Assembly: GCA_001599595.1 (NCBI GenBank)
Contig: BCHH01000001.1
Location: 3,304,097 to 3,368,096 of the forward strand
Direction of reading: 5' to 3'
Length of the DNA stretch: 64,000 bases
Source of the DNA: Beverwykella pulmonaria
Taxonomy: Eukaryota; Ascomycota; Dothideomycetes; Pleosporales; Melanommataceae
The notes below the pieces were generated by a model, which ran no database searches, was not told the DNA's origin, and was given only the letters and a program-made list of their open reading frames with translations. Positions within the stretch are counted from its first letter, which is position 1. The number at the start of each line of letters is the position of its first letter. The position numbers and the translations under genes were made by a program. Of this stretch, positions 22,301 through 34,000 are shown piece by piece.

Positions 22301-24015
22301 CGAGTCACTCGACCTGACGCCCCAGACGGGGGACCACTCAGGCGCATTCCGCGGCGGTGGAGCCCTCCCCACGCTGAGGGGTCGAGGGGTTGCAGGCAGA
22401 TTGCAGACGGGTGCTCGCCGGTGTGTGCTCTGTGCACGCACGCATCAAGCCTCCGCTTGCTGCCAACCTGCGAGGCTGAAGAGGCAACGCCGTGCTGGGT
22501 GTGTGTGCTGGGTGAATGCAATGCGCTGATTGCTGCAATTTCCGTTGCGGCGCTGCCGTTGAGTGTGCGACCCTAGCCGTGTTCTGCAGACGTCTGACGC
22601 TGCATCGTCGCCCTGTGATGTCTCGTTGGCCAGTGGCAGGGGCCTCGCAAGAGGGGCGCCGGCTGCATGGCGATTTCTGGAAGCCTGGCAAAGCCGTTCG
22701 GCTGAACAGAGCGAATCAGCGCTGCGCAGAGACTCCCGCTAGGCCCCCCCGATCGCGCGTACAGGCCGGCAAACCAAGCTGCTGGCCCATGACATCCGTC
22801 CAAGCGCACCCAGGAGCAGTGTTCGACGCGTTCGTGGTGGAGCACTCGCGGGCCGTCGTGGTCTCCCATTGGGCATGCACGGGCTCAGTGAATGGAACGT
22901 CGTCGCAGGTAGCGCAGCCCGCGGGCTCTGCTGCTGGGCCAGCGCTGGCCAGCTAACTTCGCCCTTCCACTCTTTCCGAAACTACTGCGCCCGCCAAAGT
23001 TTGACCCTCCCAAGACGAGCCCAGTGACCCCCTGATATAGGCCACTTCCGGCTGCCATGGACACGAGCATTTGCTGGACATGCATCCCCACCCCCCATCA
23101 ATAATATCGTGCAACCACGCTGACCTTGCCCATGCAATTGGCTTGGCCTGCTCGCTTGCCCTTTGCTCAGCGTCTCCGGCGCGCTTTCCAGTCGTTATGG
23201 TGACTCCTCTGAGGCGGCTAATACACATGGGCTCTCGCATCGCACCGCCGCCTTGCCCTGCCCTGCCTGTGCAAGTCTTGCGTGTCGCGTGTTGCGTGAG
23301 TCCTGACCCAACGCTTGCCGAGCCAGCGCCCGCTCGACGCTGAAGCAGCCATGCGCCGTCCTTCTTCCTTCGTCCAACATGGACTGACTGCACAGGGCTA
23401 GTTGACCGCCTCGACGGCCACCGCCCCATGCATACGACCGTCCAAGCCCCGGCACCGAGGCCCAGCCGAGTCGCACTGCAAGTCCCAGAGCCTGGTCGCA
23501 CTACCGCGAGCGGCATCGTCGTCAAGGGCGTGGTGGTTCTGTCCCTTGTCAGTCTCGTTGATGAACCGGCCAACATGCGCGGCACGGATCTCCGTTGCGC
23601 CATGATACATACCCGCCGTTGTGGTCCATTTCTCCTGTCCTGTGATTTGAGCATTGGTTGGCGTTTCTTTTCGTCGCTTGCGTCTCTCCATCCATGATGC
23701 TTTCATTGATCAGCTCCTAGTGCTCGCGTTCCAGCCGTGCCACTCGGCATGGTCGTCACGGCGCCGTTCCTTCCTGAAGCCATCCCATCCCTTACAGCCC
23801 CGTAAATTCGTCAACTTTCCGCTCCTTGTTTGCATCTGTCCCGTTCTTGGTGGCCCTTGGGGCCTTACAAGCCGCTTCCTGCCATCACACCATGACTTGT
23901 GCCGCAAGGTAGCCGTCCTTTCTATAATATCCCAACCATCCTTCCCAATCTGTCTATATCTCTTGGCAACTCCATATACCTGTACAGATGCCCCAGCTAT
24001 TTGTGACCCTCTCCC
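16352..24015. other. 7.6-kb stretch without a recognisable gene
   Basis: No frame here shows family-like protein sequence, although many short open frames exist on both strands. It is not AT-rich and lacks the TAG-rich decay of the transposons at the window ends, so it is not an obvious RIPed repeat. The part from about 22.3 to 23.4 kb is G+C-rich, and 23.7-24.0 kb becomes pyrimidine-rich like a 5' leader. It may hold non-coding transcripts, long regulatory DNA for the gene at 24 kb, or very old decayed sequence. Confidence 0.5.
21841..21876. repeat. Short 9-bp tandem repeat (four units)
   Basis: Four consecutive copies of CTGCCACGA (first copy CTGCCACGG), 36 bp in all, inside the gene-free stretch. 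Confidence 0.85.
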
Positions 24016-25184
24016 ATGCCCCAATGTTTTCGTAAGCCAAAACTTCTGGACACATGAACACTCAGTCACCCACAATGTCTTCCACTCTCTCCCCAGGATA
24101 CGAAATGGCCAACAATCTCTCCGTCCAGATGTCTACTTCCCAACTCACACGCCGTACCTCCCGAAGCTCAGGCAGTCAACGATCTTCTCGCATCGAGAAG
24201 CCCAGGAGCAACCACAATAGCCCTAGGACTGTCGAGAGGAGGAAAACTACGTCAGGGACTAAGCGGTTCGCAACACTGGACGACCATTACAACATGATGT
24301 TTGGTATCACAGGAGAAGAGGAGGCAATAGATCACCGACCCGAACCCACACGACCCGTTAGCTGGCATCCATCTTCTGCTCAGTTCCAAGTCCCTCCTCG
24401 ATCTTCCGTAGCGGAACAAACACCGTCACGAAACGCTGTCTATGGATCTGATTTCTACTCGCTCTCTGCTCGAAACTCCATGTACTCTGGGCAGGTGCAG
24501 AATTACAACACATACTCGAATACACAACATGCTCCTCGAAGCTCCCAAGATTCTGACTCCAGCTGGCAAGACGTCCAACATCCAACGCCATCATACACTC
24601 TATCAACATACTCGACACCCGCCACTGAACCAATGCCATGGTACCTTCAAGAGTGGGCACGTAAGAACGAAGCACAAGCTCCCACATCTCACAACGGATC
24701 CAACGACTTCCTACCCATTCAACATCCAGCCGAACAAGACGCAAACTCAGAAGAGGACGAAGAGATGCACGACACGGGCAAAGAGCTCGTAGGAATGGGC
24801 CTCTACGACGCTCCCGACTCCGAGTTGTCATGGAGCTCTGGGCTTGTGGAAAGCACAGGCAAGGGACTGAAGCTGGAAGAGACATGGCAGCCACCGGAGG
24901 AGGAGGACGAGGAAGAGGACGAGAACGAGGATAATGAAAACGCCGACAACGACGATGACGACGACGCAAGCTCCGACGACGGCAGCGTAGAGGAACTTCC
25001 CGTTTCAACGAAACGAAACAACGTCCAGCAGCTACCAGTTACAGTAAATGTTACGAAGCCGGCAGCCAATATGGACGGACAGAGTTTTTTCTTCGACGAA
25101 GATGACACGATGAAGAACGAGTGGTGGTTTCATGAGCTGAAGCAGCCAGTGCGGGACGCTGGATTGGGATACGGATGGCTATGA
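24016..25184 (+). CDS. Acidic, Ser-rich protein of unknown function
   Basis: The main frame runs from an ATG at 24054 to the stop at 25184 (376 residues). An alternative is equally plausible: ATG at 24016, a 65-bp intron 24032-24096 (GTAAGC ... CTCTCCCCAG), then 24097-25184 in the same frame, giving a shorter N-terminus. The first 150 residues are Ser/Thr/Arg-rich and probably disordered. About residues 225-280 contain GKELVGMGLYDAPD, followed by a very acidic Glu/Asp run (about 285-320). The end has QSFFFDEDDTMKNEWWFHEL. This pairing recurs in uncharacterised Pezizomycotina proteins, as far as I can recall. No catalytic motif is visible. The long upstream non-coding region suggests extensive regulation. 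Confidence 0.75.
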
Positions 25185-26014
25185 AGCACCGGAGAAGTCT
25201 ACCACCTTCATCTCGCTTGGTACAAGCCTCGATACATATTCTCTTCTTTGAACTTAGCGACTTTGCATAGCGGAACGGTGTTTTGGACCTCAGGGAGAGG
25301 GATGGAGAGCACGGATCAGGATACAGATACCCTCGCCTTCACTGGCTCGAGCGAGAGAAATAATGGCAGACAGAGTCCTAATCACACCACACATAGTTGG
25401 AATGAAGCACATCTGTCCTGTCCTCCCTCATAGAAACTACATAGCAGAATCAAACACAGAAACAATCCAGTCTTCAAACAACCCAATTTTATTCGTCGAA
25501 AATCAATCGCCGAGCTGTGACACCGTGTCATTTCCCGACCCAGAAATGTGAATCCCTGATCCTCATTCTGAAGGGTGCAATCACATGTCCTAGAACGTCT
25601 CCTATGGGGCGGCCGCGTGGAAAACCGTTCAAGCTCGTTTCCACTGGCTTCTCGGCCCCAGAGCCCACCCCCCCGCTCGCCGTACCTTCTGCTTGCGATC
25701 AGAACAATAACAACACCGATCTTAAATTTAGGTTTGAGAACGTGGCCTGACCGAGTATCGCGTCATCTTCGTCTCCGTCTCTGTCATGTATAGAGTTTGG
25801 GTCCACGTTTTCTGGTTGCGAAGGCTACGAGTGGTCGGCGATTTGGCAATCGACGGACCCTTGTGCATTGATTGGCCGATAAGCGAGTAGTTTTCAACCC
25901 TAGAAAAAGGTAATCGTAGTTCGGCGGTCTCACGTGGAAATTTTATACAACCCCGACTCATCCGCACCTTGTACAGCCCCAGCGGACGGAAGACGCGCTA
26001 GGTAGACTGCCTAG
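25185..26014. other. Intergenic region
   Basis: 3' flank of the acidic-protein gene and promoter of LAS1. No gene supported. Confidence 0.5.
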
Positions 26015-27801
26015 ATGAAGCCACAATTCGTCGTCACGCCCTGGCGCGATGCGAACGAGTTGCTAGAGCTGAGGAAGTGGCTGTATCGGAGAGAGGGGGA
26101 TGAGGATCGGAGAGAGGGGGATGAGGATCGGAGGGAGCAGGGCGTTAATAAGGTATGTTCAAGAATTTCCTATATTAAGCCCTACTTCTCTGTGGTACGG
26201 CTGGTGGATGGTGAATGTGCAATGGCTAAGCATGAACCAAGATATTCGCATGGAGATTGCGCAAGCATCAGATACCGTTACTGCTGGAGTCGACAGCCGA
26301 TCTCGTCGATGTGATATTGCAAGAGGAAAAGGGGGTGCTGAAGCATAATGCGTTGAGGTTGTTGTATGCTACGGCGGTCTCGAGGTAACAGATGTTCAAT
26401 CTCCCCGCTTCCAATATTCTCCTTCGTTATCTTTCGATGACTTTCACTCCTTCCATGTCTAGTTTAGCCATAAACCTCCCTTTGCATTCTAGAAGCTCGT
26501 CTGCTGGATCATTCCCATCTCCTCGTCTTCTTAAGCGTCTACGGGAATGATTCTTCTACGTCTGAAGCCGGTTCGCCGCGCATTTTCCCCATTTCAGTTT
26601 CTAAACTCTCACCATATCTCTCTCGTAAAGCCCATTGATCTGTCAAACTCTCGTCACGCACTTACTACTATCATTAATATACCCCATCACCCCTTCACAT
26701 CCATACACTTTCCCTCCCAGAACCTAACACCCCGCTCTCAGATTCGTAACCGGCCTCAGCGACACCCTCATAGACCTCACACGTTTCCGCCCGCGCTGGT
26801 ACCCCCCTGGCCACTCACTCAGCATTCCGCCCTCGCTGCTTGAGACACGCCATTGCATCGTGCACCGGCAATTTCCTCTGCTTTCAGAGTTGAAGAGCGC
26901 CGCACGGCAGAGTCTCGACTGGCTGTGGGAATGGTACTGGTCGCAGCTTGACTCTGCTTTCTGCGGGAAAGACGATGGCCATGTATCATTGAGTAGCGAG
27001 GAGGTGAGAAGGGAGTTGCAGGCGCTGTTGAAGAGCTACGTTAGGGGACGGAAGACAGAGATCAAGACGAGAAAACAGACTTCTGTGTCGGAGGCGGCAC
27101 AAACGGCACTGGAATCCTATCGAGCCCTCGCCTCCTCCCAAGCTCAACGAACCCTCCTCGACCTCCTCATCTCCGAAACCGCGATCCTACCTGCAGACAA
27201 GAAACTCGGCACCAGTATGTCCGGCGCCTTCCTCATCTGGTCTCCCCTCCTTACCCTCCTCTGCACGTCCACCAATCCCACCTTCACAGAAAGCTTCACC
27301 GCCCACTTAATGCGAGCCATGAACACCCCTTCCGCCACCTTCTCTTTCACGGCCCCAGCAGACGACCCAACGCGGGAGGCCATGCACGCCTGGCTCGCCC
27401 GTATTCTCACGTCTGAAGACTGGAGGGCGGTGCGGAGACGCGGGGGAACGGGATCGGAAGCGCGGTTCGTGGAGAAAATCCTCGAAGCGTGTTTCATAGA
27501 GCCGACGTTCTGGAATTTGGAAATGGTAGAGCATGTGCTAGAGGCGAGTACGGAGGTGCGAGGTGAGAGGTGGGAGAGGCTGCTGGGGGCTGCGAGAGGT
27601 GAGGACGAGGAAGAGAGGGAAGTTGACGGTGGGGAGATGGACATCGTGGGACGAGATGAGATAATGGCAGAAACGGAGGAGTTGGAGGTCCAAGATGTAG
27701 AAAAGAGGAGGGTCAAAGAGAGTGGGCCGAGGAAAAAATTGGGCTTGTGGAGACCGAGGTACATTGGGGCTCTGGCGGTAGGGTGGGAAGACGACGAATA
27801 A
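26015..27801 (+). CDS. LAS1: Las1, pre-rRNA ITS2 endoribonuclease
   Basis: Exons 26015-26152, 26242-26384 and 26742-27801 give 446 residues. Las1, with the kinase Grc3, cuts the ITS2 spacer of pre-rRNA in the nucleus during 60S ribosome assembly. Splicing restores the family N-terminus: TPWRDANELLELRKWLY, then IFAWRLRKHQIPLLLEST and LRLLYATAVSR, then the third exon with RWYPPGHSLSIPPSLLETRH. RHCIVH matches the HEPN nuclease motif R-x4-H, where Arg and His form the active site. WLWEWYW follows. The C-terminal half is less conserved and acidic, with KKLGLWRPRYIGALAVGW, a conserved end that binds Grc3 in other fungi. Oddities are a 7-residue tandem duplication near residue 27 and a 357-bp second intron. 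Confidence 0.93.
26087..26132. repeat. 21-bp in-frame duplication in LAS1 exon 1
   Basis: CGGAGAGAGGGGGATGAGGAT occurs twice in tandem and a third partial copy begins. It encodes RREGDED twice. It lies in a poorly conserved spacer between the N-terminal strand and the HEPN core. Confidence 0.85.
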
Positions 27802-28254
27802 TGGGTGTTACATGATGGGCGAGAGAGTGAAAAAAAACTGAGGGCTGTTTCGCATAGCGAGGCGTTCACATTTTATATTGGGGTTAACCATTACCACCAG
27901 ATTTCTGAAAGTAAAAGGGGGTTTAAATCCATTTAGATATCTGCCTAGTAAGCGTCCACGGCCTTATAACCGTCGACGTCAAGCACATACCGCTTGTACT
28001 GCGCAATGCCCCTTCCATATGGTCTTGTGCCTGTACCTAGCCGAGCTTCTCCTCTGCATTCGACGTGATTGCTCTTCCTGAGGTAGACCTAGTATCGTCA
28101 TCCTCCTTCTGTATCCGTATTCTTCCTGGTTTTCCAGCTCACTTCCCAATCCAAAGCTTCCTGAGACGCTGCAACTGTTCATCATCATCTGTTCTTGACG
28201 CAGATGTCAGTAGTCATACCTTCTCGAAGAACATGCCTTTTGTTCTTCATCCCC
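27802..28254. other. Convergent 3' intergenic region LAS1 / SWD2
   Basis: Short region between convergent stop codons. Nothing else recognised. Confidence 0.5.
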
Positions 28255-29466
28255 TTACATCATCAGATCTGGGTCCGGCTGCCAGAGGTACAAATCCTTG
28301 TCCGCGCTGGCGAGAAGATTCGTTCTGGGATTGTATCCCACGACGGCGGCTTTGCCGCCTCCAGGTAGCGTCTCCATGGGCTCGAGGAGATTGTTCGGCG
28401 CGGGCGGTTTCGCGATGGCCCAGACGAGCAATCCATCCTCGCCGCTTCCTCCGATGAGGAACTGTCCATCGGGTGTGATGCACACATCGCCCTGTCCCAC
28501 CGCTGGGGATGTACCGTTTGATGTGCTTGTGCCGTGGCCTTGGATGGAAGCGCCGGGGGCTAGTCTGCCCGAGTGCCCTGATTTGCGGTAGCAGAAATGC
28601 ACAATCTCGCCGGAGAAGGCATCGAGGACAAAGTGGCCCACGCCTGTTGTGCTGATGACCAAGCTCTTTCCATCATTCGAGAACTCCATCTTGGTCCATT
28701 CACCTCCCTGGGAGCCGAGGAAGCGCTGCTCCAGCTCCATAAGGTCAAAGGTGGCGAATGGTGGCTTGTCGTAGTTGCGAATGTCGTACAGGAGGACCGA
28801 GTGGGTCTGCGGGGAGGCAATGGCGATGACGGTGGCGGAGGGGTCATAGGTCGCGAGATAGGGGGCGTGGAGCTTGAGCAGGCCCTGGTAGTTGTTGGAC
28901 GCGAGATCCCATAGTCGCACTGTGTCGTCCCGCGAGCAGGACAGGAAGGTGTCGGAGGATGGGCAGAGAGCAATGGAAGTCACCGTATCAGAGTGGCCCC
29001 TGAAGTAGCGAATGTAGGAGTTGTCGTGCGTCGACAAATATCGGATTGTGTCTGCTCGGCCGTCAACTTGATTGCATTCGCCAAAGGGTTGGTGTGGCGG
29101 GGTGTACCATCGACTTTTGTGCTGGCGTAGATGATGCTTTGGGCATGGTGTGAGAATCGCGCCAGGTGCACGCCATACTTCTGGCTCTTCAACTCCTTTG
29201 CGTGCTTGCCCTCCTTGCAATTGTAGATCTGGAGCGTGTCGTCATCGCGCGCGACAATGGCCAGCTCGCCTGTATCGTCAAAGTCGAGCGAGGTGATGGA
29301 TGTGGTAGTCGCGGAGGGCCTGAAGCGCTAAGAGGGCGGTTTAGTAGACACAACACGCACAGCATCAAGGGCGCCTCACCCTGGAAGGCCGGAAGCTCGT
29401 GATAATGTCGCTAACTCTCTGTGTCGGAGGCCCTGAAGGCGCCGCGGGGGTCGCTCCAGACGCCAT
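28255..29466 (-). CDS. SWD2: Swd2/WDR82 WD40 protein of COMPASS and CPF
   Basis: Exons 29466-29380, 29327-29108 and 29051-28255 (introns of 52 and 56 bp) give 367 residues. Swd2 is a WD40 propeller shared by the Set1 histone H3K4 methyltransferase complex (COMPASS) and the cleavage/polyadenylation factor, acting in the nucleus. Visible family sequence includes SITSLDFDDTGELAIVARDD, TLQIYNCKEGKHAKELKSQK, then across the second splice IYASTKVDDTIRYLSTHDN, YIRYFRGHSDTVTSIALCPS, and SCSRDDTVRLWDL. The last blade ends LASADKDLYLWQPD. Both introns fall inside conserved sequence, and splicing is required to keep frame. The gene is divergent from OAC1. Confidence 0.95.
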
Positions 29467-29910
29467 GGTCGCGGTGGTTGCGGCCTAGAGACTACCTGGA
29501 GGAGAGCAGCATCTCCTGCGCAGGCGTAGAGGGATGGCACAGCGTGCCGAGCAAGAGACAGTCCGCTGAGAGCGACGAGCTTCTCGTAGACAATACCAAA
29601 AGTACTGTCCGAATGGATAGACTGAGCTTGCGGTTGAGGCTGAAGCTTGGACCCGCAGGAAAGCTCCGGAAATCGGTGGCTCGGGAAGCGCCAGCCAAAG
29701 ATTATTCACACCTCACAGTGTTCACATCATCGCCTACATATCACCGCTTACGCAGCGTCGCCCCTCGCGCTCGCCGCTGGCTGTAGCCCACTGCCCTACA
29801 ATAAGCCCTCCATCCCATGTGTCCGCCATAGCCAGTCCTCAACTCGTCGAACCGGTGCACTCACTTCCTTGCCGGGTGAAGTATTCCAGGAAAAGAGAAG
29901 GAGCGCGCAG
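29467..29910. promoter_or_regulatory. Shared divergent promoter SWD2 / OAC1
   Basis: The two start codons are 444 bp apart and point away from each other, so both promoters must fit in this interval or overlap the genes. No specific factor site is claimed. Confidence 0.6.
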
Positions 29911-31076
29911 ATGGCCACAACCACAGGGTACCTATTCACTATTCTCTGGTCTTGAGGAGGCCAATTGACGAGCCATCAGGTCTTTCATCGCCGGAGGCGT
30001 CGCCGCGTGCGGTGCCGTCACGGTCACTCATGGCTTCGAGACAGTCAAGATTCGGTGCGCCCTCACTTCAGACCTCCTACACCTGCGCCGGACATCCGGC
30101 TAACCGAGCCCCAGGCTACAATTGCAGGGCGAGCTGCAGTCCAAGAAGGAGGCCGTGCGGTTATACAGAGGGGTCTTCCATGGCGTTGGCGTGATTCTGC
30201 GGAACGAAGGGCCAAAGGGTCTGCTAAGAGGACTGAGCTGCGCAGTACGACCATCTGTTCCCACGCTGCCTATTGGGCCTGGTATCTGACGCGCATGCAG
30301 TATGTGTACCAGATGACGCTGAACGGGTGTCGGCTGGGCTTCTACGAGCCGGTGCGCAAGACCATCACCAACTTCGTGTACAAAGACGCTTCGGTGCAAT
30401 CTTTCGGCATCAACCTCTTCTCTGGCGCCGCATCAGGCATTCTCGGAGCCGCTGCAGGCTCGCCCTTCTTCCTCATCAAGACACGGCTGCAGTCGTACTC
30501 GCCCTTCCTCCCCGTCGGTACACAGCACCACTACAAGAATGCGATAGACGGGATGAAGCAGATATATAGGCACGAGGGCGTGAAAGGCCTATACCGCGGC
30601 GTGGGTCCGGCCATGGTGCGGACAGGCTTCGGCAGCTCGGTGCAGCTGCCCACATACTTCTTCGCGAAGCGGCGGCTGATCAAGCACTTCGGCATGGAGG
30701 AGGGAATGCCACTGCACATTGCGAGCAGCACTGCCAGCGGCTTTGTCGTCTGCTGCGTCATGCATCCGCCCGACACCGTCATGTCGCGCATGTACAACCA
30801 GACGGGCAACCTCTACAGCTCGGCCCTTGACTGTCTGTTCCGCACGGTGAAGACGGAGGGCATCTTGGCCGTGTACAAGGGGTATTTTGCGCATCTAGCA
30901 CGCATCTTGCCGCATACTGTATGTCCAGCATCTTCGCAAGAGCAAAGTAATAGGGTTGAGAAAGCATAACTAACGCCTATCAGATCCTGACCCTGACCCT
31001 CGCGGAGCAAACGAACAAATACATGCGGAAAATCGAGGACCGGATACTCTCGCCAGAACTAAAAGCAAAGATCTAA
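29911..31076 (+). CDS. OAC1: Mitochondrial carrier, oxaloacetate/sulfate type (Oac1-like)
   Basis: Five exons (29911-29927, 29980-30054, 30115-30244, 30301-30918, 30984-31076) give 310 residues, normal for the SLC25 family. Oac1 moves oxaloacetate, sulfate and related anions across the inner mitochondrial membrane. Three carrier repeats are visible: SFIAGGVAACGAVTVTHGFE with THGFETVKIRLQLQGE, an unusual His at the usual Pro position of PxD/ExxK; SGAASGILGAAAGSPFFLIK with SPFFLIKTRLQ; and ASSTASGFVVCCVMHPPDTV with HPPDTVMSRMYNQ. These match the Oac1/SLC25A34-35 group. The first exon has only 17 nt. All four introns are 52-65 bp with clear GT-AG ends. Confidence 0.9.
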
Positions 31077-34000
31077 AACACGACTTCATATATCAGCCAA
31101 TTAGACCTGTAATTATACCATGTCGGGGGGCTCTCTTTCTTGCATAGCGGGCCGGAACGGGACGGGGCGGGTTTCCTTTGGTCCAATTTGCGGGAGTGCG
31201 GAGCCTGCATCCACGCCTTCTCGTCTTCGATGCGTAATAAGATGTGCATTTTGGGTTGCAGTATGTGAACGGCCTCATGGGTGGTGGATGGGAGGATAAA
31301 TGACTGCCAAGCCGCGACGAGCCCTGGATTGGGTTAAGTCCAGATGTCGAGCCATACGTATGTGAGACACTTTCCAGTACATCTCATCAATCATCTGCTC
31401 AAAGCGCTGCCCAAAGCACTTCTCAAAGCGCATCGTACATACTATGCTGTGTTGAAAAGACGCCCAGCTCCTTTTCCGCGACCGTCTATGCCACATTAAT
31501 GATTCGTTCCCAATTCGTGCAGAGCTGTGAATTCAACTACCGCTGAAAGGCGAAACCCTTAGGCAGAAACCACATCGGATGGTCTGGTCGTTGACAGGAC
31601 TTTGCAGATCAATCCTTGATCTTCTGCTTTTTGCCTTCTGCCTTCTGCATAGCCAGGCCACGCCAACCCTCTGCAATATTGATAGGCACCACGTAGCGTT
31701 TCTCTTCAGTCGAGGTAAGGGCTGGTCACCCCCCAAGTACCTCTACTTTGGATTTCGATATATATGTGTATGCGCGTGTGGATTGGTTGAATGTGCATGC
31801 AATAAAAGAATTGACAATATGGACATGGACACGACAAAATAGAGTTTGAATTACATTAGCCAGATGCAGAACATGGCTGCAAACCATCACACATGTCCGC
31901 GCGTATGTACAGTACATGTCATGTGCGTGGGTCCACGGCCAGGTTCCTTCACTTTGCCGTACCTATTGAATGCAGCGACAAGCGCGGCAACGTTTTATGT
32001 TCGGCGAGAAGAAATGCCCATGCGTCTGTGCAAGAGAACCACGGTAGGAATTTGGCTTTGGCTTTGCGGTGGTCAAAGGGAAAATGTCACTGGTGTTGGC
32101 ATTACCTATTGACAAGCACGTTGTCCTCATGCGGGAGGGAAGTCGGACGTCGTTTCACGCCCTGGAATTCACCGAGCCGCCTAGAAAAAGCAAAAGGAGG
32201 CAAAATGCCATGCACATGTCGAAACACGAGTGTCGTTGACATCCTGGATGGTGATGGGTTACTTCCTTGTTAGTTGTGTTGATATTGCTGCGGGACGGGA
32301 ATGACATTCAGCAGATGCTGGCGTGTTGGAGGAGATAAAGGGAGGCGAATATGCTTTGCCTGCGATATACTGTTGGCATGACTGCGTGAATGACCGTCAT
32401 CGGACGATGTCACACGCCGGTGACTTCTTTGGAGGAAGGAGACCAAACGACAGGCGGACACAGCTTGCTCGATTGTAATTGTCACTCCCTTGTCAATCCA
32501 CTCAGAGTGGAGACCGGCGGTGGGCGGGCGAGGTCGGACACGAGTTTGCTCCATAGAAGCCGGCGTCTAGCAGTCTGACCAAGGAGGAAGTTCATAGCCA
32601 TGTCTACGTCTCGTGATCATAGTTCGATTGGGAAGGGCTCGGGAGACGAGCCAGTGGAAGGTTGAGTTGTGCGCTAAGTGACAGTGCAGAGCGGCGAGCA
32701 GCATGGAGTACGTAAAAAGAAAGCCACCTTCTCCGCAATAGTAAATGGTGGAGGGGAGAGAGGTTGTGCAACGCTAGTCCAGACGTTGCCACGACGGGGG
32801 AGGAGAGGTTCTGTGCGACAGAAACAGCCAGGATTCAGCTATGTCCAGCGGTGGCGGTCAGCGTCGTACAGTTCTTGATAGGTGGTGGTGGTGTTGTTTT
32901 AGGGACTTCCCCCGCTTTCCCCAAGGGCAGACGCAGGGCCAGCACACAGCTGGAATCGTTTCCAACGTGCATAGCAGCATCTTCGTGGCCGGATCAGGAG
33001 TGAAGAGTTTTAATCACTCAGTTGGGCATCGAAGAAACGAACAGGTATCTGAGCCTTTTGTTCGTAGTGATGAGCGATCGGAGAAGGCAGAAACCAGGCA
33101 TTGAGGACTAGCTGCTGTCAGACGTTGGGCTGGGGCAGAACAAACGGCGAGGACTGGCTCGCGGCGAAGAAGGATTCGAGGCGTCGGAGACATCCTTCTC
33201 AGGGCCTTTTCTTTTGTGAGGAGAAAAAAATTTGCGCTCGCGTGTCAAATGCTTCCTGGCAGCCTTCCTCGTATCGGACGGCTGACGGCTAGCCGGCCAA
33301 CCCCGACGCGCATCGTGCCTGTGTTCCTTCAGAGTGACGAAGGACCCAGCGCTTCACCATATCGAGCGGGGATCAAAACTGGACCCTGGGAGCGTCGTCG
33401 CGTGAGGCTGCGGTCTCGTGTGTGTGTAGTTCGCCGCTCGCGCTCAAGATGAAGCTACTCCCTACTCGTTCCAGAAATCAGGAGAAAAGAAGAAAGCATA
33501 GCGCGCATATCGAAAACGCCTCGCGTTCTAGGGCGGATGGCTGGCGTGAAGTCGCCCTGCGAACGAGAAAATTCTCGATGAAATTCAGGGCTTCTTGTTG
33601 GAGGAGAGGGCAGAATTGCGAGGGTTGATCGACCAGGTCCGCAAACAACTACTGCTTTCAGCGCCACCAGAATCAGTCGAGGCCAGGAGCAACGTTGCCC
33701 TGGACCCTGACACTGACACGCTCGCGCTCACATTGCAGCCTCACATTGCTGCTTCCATGACAGTTGTGCACGAGGGAGACTTTCTCCGCGCCTCTCGAGC
33801 GGTCTTCTCCAGCGCCCTCCTCCTTCAGCACGGCCATGACGACGTGGGTGCGCATTGCAATGGTAACGTATTTGATTGCGTCCCCAGTCGCCGTGCCTGT
33901 GCCTCTGCCTGCCAGAGACTGAATTCACAGCTTGCGTCTAGGCAGAGACAGAAATTTCACTTCAGCACCTCCAACTGGATTCCCGGTTTCCAAACTCCAT

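Noticed and set aside
22953..23654. 233-residue open frame on the minus strand in the gene-free stretch
   Set aside because: Composition is Arg/Gly/Ala-rich as expected from G+C-rich non-coding DNA; no family-like segment and no splice partners.
24358..25008. 216-residue Arg-rich frame opposite the acidic-protein gene
   Set aside because: Antisense shadow of the Glu/Asp run; no homology-like features.
28005..29220. Reading 28255-29220 as a complete single-exon WD40 gene
   Set aside because: The first residues of that frame are not family-like; two short introns connect to a proper N-terminus at 29466.
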